In this document: piece after piece, positions 6,960 through 13,777 of the stretch
Position numbering within the stretch: position 1 is the stretch's first letter
Layout: the number at the start of each line of letters is the position of its first letter
From: Gammaproteobacteria bacterium RIFCSPHIGHO2_12_FULL_37_34
GTDB taxonomy: Bacteria > Pseudomonadota > Gammaproteobacteria > DSM-16500
Assembly (NCBI GenBank): GCA_001801495.1
Contig: MGXW01000077.1
Coordinates: forward strand, 1-19,870
Direction of reading: 5' to 3'
Length of the DNA: 19,870 bases
Translations under genes and position numbers: made by a program
Notes under the pieces: model-generated
What the model saw: the letters and a program-made list of their open reading frames with translations, nothing else
Told to the model about the DNA's origin: nothing
Database searches by the model: none

Positions 6960-8273
6960 CTATTTTCTTGCTATCTTTTGTTGCCAATAGCTAGTTTTAT
7001 TCATGATTTCTTTCTCATTTAAAGTAAGCAATTGGCGATTTTTCATTAGTTGCTTGCCTCTTACCCAAACATCAGTGACTTGATGAGGAGAGGCTGCATA
7101 AACAATTTGTGAAACGGGGTGATAGAGGGGTGTTGTTTCAATTTGATCTAAATGAATAGCAATAAAATCTGCAGCTTTACCCACTGTAAGCGATCCAGTG
7201 ATCTGATCGATTCCTAGTGCTTGAGCGCCATTTAAAGTAGCCATTTTTAATACGGTATCAGCAGAAACCGCTTTAGGATTGTAGGTGCTGATTTTACCAA
7301 GAAATGCAGCAGAGCGCATTTCGCCAATCATATCTAAGTCATTATTGCTTGCAGCACCATCTGTGCCAAGTGCCACATTCATACCCAGTTGAGTTAATTT
7401 TTCTACAGGGCATATACCGCTAACAAGTTTCATGTTTGATTCAGGACAATGTACGATGGTTGGGTTGCCTTTTTGCAAAATAGCATAATCATCATCATTG
7501 ATTTGTGTCATATGAATGGCAATTAAATGAGGTGTGACCATACCTAATTCATCTAATAATTGTAAGGGGCGTTTACGATGTTTTGAAAAAAATTGTTGCA
7601 CTTCACCTTGAGATTCTTGTAAATGGATATTTATTCTTAAATGATATTTGTTGGCAATATCATTTGCTTGAATAAGATCTTCTCTAGATAAGGTATAAGT
7701 CGAATGCGGTGCCATTGTAGGTGTAATGTACGGGTGATTTTGATATTGATCATAAAAAGCGAGTGCTTTTTCAAAATTTTCATCGATTGTTTTAGCAAAA
7801 GCAGTTGGCACACCAATAATATGCATGCCAATATGTGCACGCAAACCTGCTAGAATGGCTGCTTGTGCAGTAGCATCAAAGAAAAAATACATATCGTTAA
7901 AGCATGTTGTTCCACCGCGAATCATCTCAGCCATGGCTAATAGTGAAGCATCGTAAACGAATTCATGGCTCACCCATTTACCTTCTGCTGGCCAAATATG
8001 ATTGTTTAGCCAATCCATTAATTCTAAATCATCTGCAAGCCCCCTAAATAAATTCATAGCAAGATGAGTATGGCTATTGATTAGACCAGGCATAATAGCA
8101 TGGGAGGCATATTCAATCAGTGGGGCTTGATAGGTTTTTTCTGCTTCTTTGCGAGGTAAAATTGCTAGAATGTTGCCATTTTTGATAGCTAATACGTGAT
8201 TTTCTAGAACGCGATTATTATCTTCGCAAGTGATCATCCATTTAGCGGCAATTAAGTAATCTGTTTTTTCCAT
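6960..8273 (-). CDS. mtaD: TRZ/ATZ-family amidohydrolase, probable MTA/SAH deaminase
   Basis: Metal-dependent amidohydrolase of the TRZ/ATZ (ATZ/guanine deaminase) group, most like 5-methylthioadenosine/S-adenosylhomocysteine deaminases. Such enzymes convert the adenine moiety to hypoxanthine for recycling of SAM by-products. Metal ligands are visible: NSHTH (His68, His70), NIHLQES (His217, with catalytic Glu220), AIHMTQ (His254) and GTDG (Asp305). The segment MNLFRGLADDLELMDWL and TMAPHSTYTLS (His190) are characteristic. The 437-aa length fits. ATG 8273 has AAGGAAA about 6 nt upstream. Just upstream lies tRNA-Ser with no terminator between, so the gene may be read from the tRNA promoter. The family is secure; the exact substrate is inferred, with chlorohydrolase-like or other aminopurine deaminase activity as alternatives. 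Confidence 0.83.
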   Translation of the reverse strand: MEKTDYLIAAKWMITCEDNNRVLENHVLAIKNGNILAILPRKEAEKTYQAPLIEYASHAIMPGLINSHTHLAMNLFRGLADDLELMDWLNNHIWPAEGKWVSHEFVYDASLLAMAEMIRGGTTCFNDMYFFFDATAQAAILAGLRAHIGMHIIGVPTAFAKTIDENFEKALAFYDQYQNHPYITPTMAPHSTYTLSREDLIQANDIANKYHLRINIHLQESQGEVQQFFSKHRKRPLQLLDELGMVTPHLIAIHMTQINDDDYAILQKGNPTIVHCPESNMKLVSGICPVEKLTQLGMNVALGTDGAASNNDLDMIGEMRSAAFLGKISTYNPKAVSADTVLKMATLNGAQALGIDQITGSLTVGKAADFIAIHLDQIETTPLYHPVSQIVYAASPHQVTDVWVRGKQLMKNRQLLTLNEKEIMNKTSYWQQKIARK

Positions 8274-8293
8274 GGTATTTCCTTATTTTTATA

Positions 8294-8382
8294 CGGAGAG
8301 GGAGGGATTCGAACCCTCGTGGGAGCAATGCTCCCCATCCGATTTCGAGTCGGCGCCGTTATGACCGCTTCGGTACCTCTCC
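8294..8382 (-). tRNA. tRNA-Ser (anticodon CGA)
   Basis: An 89-nt class II tRNA folds by eye. The acceptor stem is GGAGAGG (8376-8382) with CCTCTCC and discriminator G at 8294. The D arm is CCG...CGG, and the anticodon loop CTCGAAA carries CGA at 8345-8347. The long variable arm has stem GGGAGC/GCTCCC, and the T arm is GAGGG-TTCGAAT-CCCTC. The long variable arm, the discriminator G and the anticodon assign it to serine, reading UCG. CCA is not encoded (the next bases are TAT), so it must be added enzymatically. It lies between the BamC-like gene and the deaminase gene. Confidence 0.95.
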
Positions 8383-8394
8383 TATCGCAAGCTG

Positions 8395-8400
8395 ATTATA
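8395..8400 (-). promoter_or_regulatory. -10 element likely serving tRNA-Ser
   Basis: A perfect TATAAT on the minus strand sits 12 nt upstream of the mature tRNA 5' end, directly after the stop codon of the BamC-like gene. It is well placed for a start a few nucleotides before the tRNA. No convincing -35 is visible, so strength is uncertain, and read-through from dapA could also supply the tRNA. Confidence 0.45.
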
Positions 8401-8652
8401 CTAACCGAATTTGGGTTTTGAGTATAATCCAGGTGGTACGATACTCACGATTTTAGATGCATTCGGGTAATTTTTTTCAGAAATAGGATAATAGCTGTGG
8501 AATGCATCCGAAGATAAACCAGGCGGAATTTTTAAAGGCGGAATATTTTTGGCAGTTAAATATTGATTGGTACGGCCAGTAAACGCGGCTGATTTTTGTA
8601 AAGAGGAGCACGCGGACAAAAAAAGGATAAAACAAATTAGAATATAGCGCAT
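8401..8652 (-). CDS. very small BamC-like outer-membrane lipoprotein
   Basis: An 83-residue lipoprotein. The signal peptide (RYILICFILF) ends at the lipobox LSAC (Cys15, followed by Ser, which predicts the outer membrane). The mature part is a proline-rich, probably extended chain (QYLTAKNIPPLKIPPGLSS, then VSIVPPGL). The YL-x-IPPLKIPPGL stretch resembles the unstructured N-terminal segment of BamC that wraps around BamD, and E. coli has bamC directly after dapA as here. The two folded helix-grip domains of BamC (total about 340 aa) are wholly absent, and no remnant is visible downstream, where tRNA-Ser begins 19 bp later. Its start overlaps the dapA 3' end by 16 bp, so translational coupling is likely. 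A minimal BamC is inference; an unrelated small lipoprotein is possible. Confidence 0.7.
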   Translation of the reverse strand: MRYILICFILFLSACSSLQKSAAFTGRTNQYLTAKNIPPLKIPPGLSSDAFHSYYPISEKNYPNASKIVSIVPPGLYSKPKFG

Positions 8653-9527
8653 GGTAATACTCCTGCTTGTTGCATAGCGTTTTTAACTTGTTGGTGGTAA
8701 CGATTATCTAAAGGTAACAAAGGCAAACGTATGCCCGCTTGAATTTTACCCATCGTGTATAAAGCCCATTTGACAGGAATGGGATTTGATTCAAGAAACA
8801 AATATTGATGCAATAACATGAGTTCATCATTGATCGTTTTTGCTTGTGCCACATGGCCATTTAAAGCAGCATGACACAATGCATGCATTTTAGCGGGCAC
8901 AACATTTGCAGTGACTGAGATGACTCCTTGTGCTCCGTGTAACATCAACTCCAAGGCGCTCGCATCATCTCCACTATATATCATAAACGTTTTACCACAA
9001 CGCTGCATTATTTCTTGGGCACGCTCTAATTTTCCAGTTGCTTCTTTAATACCAATTATATTTTTAATTTTTGCTAATCGTTCAATGGTTTCAGGTAGAA
9101 TGTCGCAAGCAGTCCGGCTTGGAACGTTATAAATAATGATAGGAATATCGACTGTTTCTGCTATTTTTTTGTAATGTTGATACAAGCCATTTTGCGTTGG
9201 TTTATTGTAATAAGGGGTGACGATTAAACACGCATCCACGCCAGCTGCTTTTGCTTGTTCTGTTCGTTTCAATGTTGTTTGGGTTGAATTGGTTCCGGTT
9301 CCTGCGATGATGGGAATGCGATGAGCAACTTGTTGTACAACAAGTGAAATGCATTCTGATTGTTCATAAGGCTCAAGTGTTGCTGATTCACCCGTTGTTC
9401 CAACGACAATAATAGCATCTGTTTTTGATTGGATATGCCATTTAACTAAGTGATGTAACGCTTTTTTATCAAGTGTACCATCATCGTGCATAGGCGTGAT
9501 GAGTGCGACCATACTGCCTTTGAACAT
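8637..9527 (-). CDS. dapA: 4-hydroxy-tetrahydrodipicolinate synthase
   Basis: Condenses pyruvate with aspartate semialdehyde, the committed step to diaminopimelate and lysine, needed for peptidoglycan; cytoplasmic TIM-barrel enzyme. Active-site residues fall at the same numbers as in E. coli DapA: Thr44-Thr45 in GTTGES, Tyr107, Tyr133 in IIIYNVPSRT, Arg138 and the Schiff-base Lys161 in GIKEATG. Length 296 aa (E. coli 292). ATG 9527 has GGAG 6 nt upstream. It heads the run of minus-strand genes and overlaps the downstream BamC-like lipoprotein gene by 16 bp. Confidence 0.97.
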   Translation of the reverse strand: MFKGSMVALITPMHDDGTLDKKALHHLVKWHIQSKTDAIIVVGTTGESATLEPYEQSECISLVVQQVAHRIPIIAGTGTNSTQTTLKRTEQAKAAGVDACLIVTPYYNKPTQNGLYQHYKKIAETVDIPIIIYNVPSRTACDILPETIERLAKIKNIIGIKEATGKLERAQEIMQRCGKTFMIYSGDDASALELMLHGAQGVISVTANVVPAKMHALCHAALNGHVAQAKTINDELMLLHQYLFLESNPIPVKWALYTMGKIQAGIRLPLLPLDNRYHQQVKNAMQQAGVLPCAIF

Positions 9528-9593
9528 GGGTTGCTCCGTAGTGGATTTATCGATATTCTATAGTATTTTCAACTAAATTAGCAGATCAGATCT
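9528..9593. promoter_or_regulatory. divergent dapA / glycosyltransferase intergenic region
   Basis: This 66-bp region must hold promoters for both directions. For dapA, TTGAAA (minus strand, 9567-9572) with a poor TAAATC 17 nt downstream is the best pair seen. For the glycosyltransferase no convincing -35/-10 pair stands out. An 11-bp palindrome AGATC-A-GATCT (9583-9593) is flush against the glycosyltransferase ATG, where a ribosome site would be expected; none of Shine-Dalgarno type is visible there. Confidence 0.35.
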
Positions 9594-11114
9594 ATGAAAT
9601 CTATACAGTCTTTAAGCCTAGCGGATTATCTCTTTGGAAATAAAGCACGATTTGGCTATTTATTAATAGGAGCCATATTGTTGCTTTTTACTTTTCTAGG
9701 CGCCAAAGATATTTGGACGCAAGAACATCGCTGGGCAGATATAGTTTTTGGAATGTTTTATCGCAATGATTTTTTGCATCCGTATTTAGGTGAAACAAAA
9801 TATTATGACAAACCCTTGCTGTCGTATTGGTTGATTGCATTGATTGCTCAATTAACTGGCGCATTAACCACCTGGACTTTACGGCTTCCTTCAGCCTTAG
9901 CAGGATTGTTAGCGATTTGGTCCATTTATCGTTTAGGTGCACAAACGAAGGATAAGGAGCTTGGTCTACTAGCCGGATGGTTATTATTAACCACTTTTTA
10001 TTTTGTTTTTTGGGCAAGAGTAAGCAGTGCGGATATGCTTAATCTTGCTGGGTCATTGTTTGCTGTCGCCTGGTATGTCGATCATCGCGAGCAGAACAGC
10101 TTTTTTAGTTATGCCATTTTCTTTATCATTTTGGCGTTAACTTCTTTGTGTAAAGGGTTGGGAGGTGCGATTATACCTCTTGTTGCTGTCTTCATTGATT
10201 TAATTTTACGACATACCTTAAGAACACATCTACGTTTATCGCTTTTCGTTGGTATTTTCCCCGCACTCATTATTTATTTCATCCCATTCTTGGCATCTAG
10301 TTATTGGAGTGGAGAAGGGTATAGCCAAAATGGCTTGTATTTGGTTTACCGTGAGAACATATTACGTTATTTTCAACCATTTGATCATCAAGGCCACATT
10401 TATACGTATTTTGTTTATTTACCAATTTATTTAATTCCCTGGGTCATTTTTTTTATTCCTGCTTTATTCTCTATGAAGAGACGGTGGTTATCCATGTCTG
10501 TTTCATCTCAATGGTTGGCTCTAACCTTATTCATGTTATTTTTATTTTTTACGCTGAGTGGTTCGCGACGTAGTTATTATGTGTTACCTATTATTCCATT
10601 TGCTATTTTATTTACAGCGGATTGGATTTTATCGAACACCGCTAAACTTAAACAATGGTCTGCTTGGTGTATCATTTTTTCTTTTATTTTTCTTTATTCG
10701 GTGATGATTGTTTTACCTACTTGGTATTATTCAAAATTTGGTGCGGCACATTTCACACGAACACTCATTACCGAAGCATCTAAAATGAAACCTTGGAATC
10801 AATGGCAAATTGTGATGTTTGATGCAGAAAGTAAGTTAAATTTTTATTTACAATCGCCTCATATAAAACAATTTGACATTCATGGTAATAGAGATGCGCA
10901 ATCCATCCTAACTCTGCAAAAATCTTGGCCTATTTTGAAAAATAAATCAAAAGATGTAATATTTATTAGTCGTAAACGTTATATATTGTTTTTGCAAAGG
11001 TTTTTCTCTGAGTATCGTGTTATTACTATACCTGCTCTATCTTTACCTTTTATATCTTTACAAGATTTTGATGCACCTATTGCTTTTATTCCAATACAAA
11101 ATTCACATGAATAA
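9594..11114 (+). CDS. ArnT/PMT-family (GT39/GT83) membrane glycosyltransferase
   Basis: Polytopic inner-membrane glycosyltransferase of the ArnT-like family, which uses polyprenyl-phosphate sugar donors on the periplasmic side, often to modify lipid A or other glycans. The 506-residue product (E. coli ArnT 550) has about 10-12 hydrophobic segments, the first at about 20-37. The first periplasmic loop has the conserved YYDKPLLSYWL (Lys73-Pro74). The usual loop motif DExRYA appears as QEHRWA (residues 43-48), keeping the Glu but replacing the Asp by Gln. RVSSADM (about 142-148) is also family-typical. The C-terminal domain is short. The gene stands alone, divergent from dapA, with no arn or other sugar genes nearby, so donor and acceptor are unknown. 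The start lacks a visible ribosome site. Confidence 0.82.
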   Translation: MKSIQSLSLADYLFGNKARFGYLLIGAILLLFTFLGAKDIWTQEHRWADIVFGMFYRNDFLHPYLGETKYYDKPLLSYWLIALIAQLTGALTTWTLRLPSALAGLLAIWSIYRLGAQTKDKELGLLAGWLLLTTFYFVFWARVSSADMLNLAGSLFAVAWYVDHREQNSFFSYAIFFIILALTSLCKGLGGAIIPLVAVFIDLILRHTLRTHLRLSLFVGIFPALIIYFIPFLASSYWSGEGYSQNGLYLVYRENILRYFQPFDHQGHIYTYFVYLPIYLIPWVIFFIPALFSMKRRWLSMSVSSQWLALTLFMLFLFFTLSGSRRSYYVLPIIPFAILFTADWILSNTAKLKQWSAWCIIFSFIFLYSVMIVLPTWYYSKFGAAHFTRTLITEASKMKPWNQWQIVMFDAESKLNFYLQSPHIKQFDIHGNRDAQSILTLQKSWPILKNKSKDVIFISRKRYILFLQRFFSEYRVITIPALSLPFISLQDFDAPIAFIPIQNSHE

Positions 11115-11117
11115 TAT

Positions 11118-11147
11118 TTTACACGTTAACAAATTTTGTACTATGAT
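11118..11147 (+). promoter_or_regulatory. sigma70-type promoter for the ZapB-like gene
   Basis: TTTACA (11118-11123) and TATGAT (11142-11147) are separated by 18 nt, each 5/6 of consensus. They begin just after the glycosyltransferase stop and about 53 nt before the next start codon. The spacer holds an 11-bp palindrome, ACAAA-T-TTTGT (11129-11139). This is the best promoter visible in the window. Confidence 0.62.
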
Positions 11148-11200
11148 ATATTTGGTTTGGAATGGCATTTGGAATTAACTGATATAAAAGGAAGCAACGA

Positions 11201-11443
11201 ATGACTGAAAATTTATTTCGAGAATTAGAAGAGAAGATGATGACGGTACTTGCAAAATTAGAGAATGTACAAAAAGAAAATCATCGCTTACAGCATGAAA
11301 ATGGTATGTTAAAAAATGAACGTGAATCTAATGTAAAAAGAATTCATGAATTTATTTCATTACTGGATTCCATTCATGTGTCAGAGGCCACATTATTGAA
11401 TGTTAATGTAGCAACTGTTAAACCTGTTTTGGTTCAAGGATAA
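11201..11443 (+). CDS. small coiled-coil protein, ZapB/TIGR02449-like
   Basis: An 80-residue protein made almost wholly of one predicted coiled coil (about residues 5-58). It has heptad-spaced Leu/Ile/Met and charged residues (FRELEEKMMTVLAKLENVQ, HRLQHENGMLKNERE), then a non-helical hydrophobic tail (VNVATVKPVLVQG). Size and pattern are like ZapB (E. coli 81 aa, a Z-ring-associated coiled coil) or the small TIGR02449-type proteins of gammaproteobacteria. Coiled coils are low-complexity, so this similarity does not prove function. ATG 11201 is preceded by AAGGA at good spacing, and a good promoter lies upstream, arguing for a real, separately expressed gene. It converges on xseA with no intervening base (stop codons 11441-11443 and 11444-11446). 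Confidence 0.72.
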   Translation: MTENLFRELEEKMMTVLAKLENVQKENHRLQHENGMLKNERESNVKRIHEFISLLDSIHVSEATLLNVNVATVKPVLVQG

Positions 11444-12796
11444 TTAGGTTGAATCAATTTTTTCAACCAAACAATGGAGCTTCCCATTTGTTAGCTGTAT
11501 GTTGATGGCATCACCTTTTTCAACTTGAGTGATATCCCTTAATATGCATTGTTTTTTCGTTGCAATCGCATATCCTCGCTCTAGAGTTGCTAGTGGGCTT
11601 AAAGCGTTCAATGAGGCAGCGAATTGAGTTAATCGCTCCCGCTCCTTATTAAGATGAGCTAAAACGAATTGATTCAGTTGATGCCGAAACAAATGGGTTT
11701 GGTGATGGAGTTTATTAAGAGTATAACGTGGGTTGTAATGATGTAAGCGAAGATTCAGATCATTGGTATACGAGTGTAGTGTATTGATAAGATTTTGTTG
11801 CAGTTGCCGACAAGTCATTTCGCAGAAATCTAAGCGTTGTGCATACTCAGTGAGGCGACGTTTTGGATGTTGTTGGTGTAAGTGTTTATTGATCCACGAT
11901 ATATGTTGTTTGCGCGTGCTAAAAAGTTGCTTCATTCGTTGTAAAAAATGCTGTTGGTTGCGATTTAAAATGTGCAACAATTCTGTTTGTTCGGGTGTCG
12001 CAATTTCTGCTGCTGCTGAAGGGGTTGGCGCACGTTGATCCGCAACGAAATCTGCAATCGTAAAATCAACTTCATGGCCAATGCCAGTGATGATTGGTAT
12101 CATGCTCTGATCAATCGCGTAAGCTACAACTTCTTCATTGAAAGGCCATAAATCTTCTAAAGAACCGCCACCACGTGCTAGGATTAACACATCACATTCT
12201 TGTCTTCGATTGGCGGTTTGAATAGCGTTAACAATAGCGGGTGCTGCATGTGTGCCTTGTACTAAGGTGGGATAAATAATAATAGGCACACAAGAATAAC
12301 GCCGCTTAAGAACAGTTAAAATATCTCGAATGGCAGCTCCTGTAGATGATGTAATCAAGCCAATTTGTTTAGGATAATGAGGTAATGGTTTTTTGTGTGT
12401 AGCGTCAAATAAACCAGCTGTTTCTAGTTTTTTCTTGAGAATTTCAAATGCACGTCGCAACTTTCCTTCGCCGCGTTCTTCTATATGGTCGACAATCAGT
12501 TGGAATTCACCGCGATTTTCATATAGGCTAATTCGAGCGCGCACCAAGATATGCAGGCCATCTTTAGGAAGAAAATTTAATTTGCGTTGATTCCCGCGAA
12601 ACATAGCACAGCGCACCTGAGCACTAGCATCTTTCAATGAAAAATACCAATGACCAGAGTTGGGAGCGGCAAAGTTTGAAATCTCGCCCTCAATCCAAAT
12701 AAATGGATACGTACCTTCTAATAAAAAACGTACTTCGCTATTTAAGCGGCTCACGGTGTAAATGGATTCAGCTTGTTTGGGATGGATTGTTTGCAT
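11444..12796 (-). CDS. xseA: exodeoxyribonuclease VII large subunit
   Basis: Large catalytic subunit of ExoVII, which degrades single-stranded DNA from both ends and works with several copies of XseB. Residues 11-110 form the OB-fold domain (IYTVSRLNSEVRFLLEG, FIWIEGEISNF, GHWYFSLKD). The catalytic domain follows with ARGGGSLEDLWPFNEE (207-222) and TGIGHEVDFTIADFVADQRA (237-256), then a long coiled-coil region and a C-terminal closing segment (LERGYAI). Length 450 aa (E. coli 456). The start overlaps the upstream hydrolase gene by 29 nt and has no clear ribosome site, suggesting coupling. xseB is not in this window. Confidence 0.96.
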   Translation of the reverse strand: MQTIHPKQAESIYTVSRLNSEVRFLLEGTYPFIWIEGEISNFAAPNSGHWYFSLKDASAQVRCAMFRGNQRKLNFLPKDGLHILVRARISLYENRGEFQLIVDHIEERGEGKLRRAFEILKKKLETAGLFDATHKKPLPHYPKQIGLITSSTGAAIRDILTVLKRRYSCVPIIIYPTLVQGTHAAPAIVNAIQTANRRQECDVLILARGGGSLEDLWPFNEEVVAYAIDQSMIPIITGIGHEVDFTIADFVADQRAPTPSAAAEIATPEQTELLHILNRNQQHFLQRMKQLFSTRKQHISWINKHLHQQHPKRRLTEYAQRLDFCEMTCRQLQQNLINTLHSYTNDLNLRLHHYNPRYTLNKLHHQTHLFRHQLNQFVLAHLNKERERLTQFAASLNALSPLATLERGYAIATKKQCILRDITQVEKGDAINIQLTNGKLHCLVEKIDST

Positions 12797-13694
12797 AGGT
12801 TTTTTTTAGCCATTCATAAATCATTTCATGTTCTGCCACATCTAATAAAGCAGGCGCGTGCCCCGCTTCTGGAACTTCGAGGACATCTAGCGGTGCCGGA
12901 TAATGCCGCATTTTTTCAATAATACCAGTTGATAAAATATCTGATTTTTTGCCGTGAATGACAAGCACGGGACATCGAATCGTTTTCCAAATATGCCATA
13001 ACTCCACATCAAATAATACCCCTTCTAATGCTTTGTGAGGGTGTAAAACGGATTTCCAAGCAATTTTGCTTTTCATGGAAGTGGTTTGAATATTTTGATC
13101 AAATTTAAGGGTAAATACACCTGGTTTCATTTCGTAAATACTGTTTTCTGTGATTTGTTTCCATTGCGCTTCAGTTAAATTACCCAAATCAGGTAAAGTC
13201 GTTTTGTGGTATTGAATGGCAGCTTCTAAGCTAGAAAAATAAGGATGTTGAGTAGCATTTAACATTAAACGGGTTAAACCTTGTAGGTGTATTTGTGGTC
13301 CCACGTCATTTAGGATTAAACAACGAATAGGAGAGTTTGGCAAAGAAGCGAGAATCATCCCAATGATTCCACCCATCGATGTTCCTATCCAATCGACTTT
13401 TTGAGTATGCATTCTACTGATGAGCACATTACAATCAGCGATATATTGTTCGTAGGTATAATAGAGAGGGTTTTTAAGCCAATCACTATCGCCACGACCA
13501 ACCATATCCGGACAAACAAGACGAAATTCACGTTGACTAAGATAACTTGCTAAATTATCGAAATCTCGTCTATTTCGAGTTAACCCGTGGATACCAATTA
13601 AGGGGGCATAGCGAGAAGAAGATGTGCCCCATTCTGTATAAACAATATGATGGAAACCTTCTTCTGATAATCCGAGATAATAATCCGTTTTCAT
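12768..13694 (-). CDS. alpha/beta hydrolase-fold protein
   Basis: A 308-residue alpha/beta hydrolase. The oxyanion-hole segment IGIHGLTRNRRDFDNLA (33-49) leads to the nucleophile elbow GTSMGG (Ser106). The probable acid is Asp252 in IHGKKSDIL and the base His279 in EAGHAPAL, so a full catalytic triad is visible. There is no signal peptide, so it should be cytoplasmic. Members of this group include esterases, lactonases and C-C bond hydrolases; the substrate cannot be told from sequence. ATG 13694 has a strong GGAGGAA ribosome site. It overlaps xseA by 29 nt and is divergent from guaB across an 83-bp gap. Confidence 0.85.
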   Translation of the reverse strand: MKTDYYLGLSEEGFHHIVYTEWGTSSSRYAPLIGIHGLTRNRRDFDNLASYLSQREFRLVCPDMVGRGDSDWLKNPLYYTYEQYIADCNVLISRMHTQKVDWIGTSMGGIIGMILASLPNSPIRCLILNDVGPQIHLQGLTRLMLNATQHPYFSSLEAAIQYHKTTLPDLGNLTEAQWKQITENSIYEMKPGVFTLKFDQNIQTTSMKSKIAWKSVLHPHKALEGVLFDVELWHIWKTIRCPVLVIHGKKSDILSTGIIEKMRHYPAPLDVLEVPEAGHAPALLDVAEHEMIYEWLKKTYANNPSQTS

Positions 13695-13728
13695 GTTAAA
13701 AATTCCTCCACACGAGCTAAAAGATGTG

Positions 13729-13751
13729 TATAATGAGTCGTTAATTTTAAC
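13729..13751 (+). promoter_or_regulatory. guaB promoter region with small palindrome
   Basis: A perfect TATAAT (13729-13734) lies 43 nt upstream of the guaB ATG, with no good -35 at 16-18 nt. Just downstream, where the transcript would start, is a short inverted repeat GTTAA-TT-TTAAC (13740-13751) that could be an operator. No PurR-type box is visible. On the other strand TATACA overlaps the same place and could serve the divergent hydrolase gene. Confidence 0.4.
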
Positions 13752-13777
13752 CTACAAATAGTGTGGGGGGAATTAAC

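Noticed and set aside
7637..7840. 67-residue minus-strand open frame
   Set aside because: It lies in another frame inside the deaminase gene, whose protein is well conserved across this part.
9688..10017. 109-residue open frame antisense to the ArnT-like gene
   Set aside because: It is a shadow of the membrane-protein coding frame, with no ribosome site or recognisable motif.
13763..13777. GTG start for guaB
   Set aside because: The GTG overlaps the GGGGGA ribosome site of ATG 13778, and homologues begin near the ATG.
13695..13777. PurR-type operator upstream of guaB
   Set aside because: No ACGCAAACGTTTGCGT-like sequence is present; only a short GTTAA-TT-TTAAC repeat was found.
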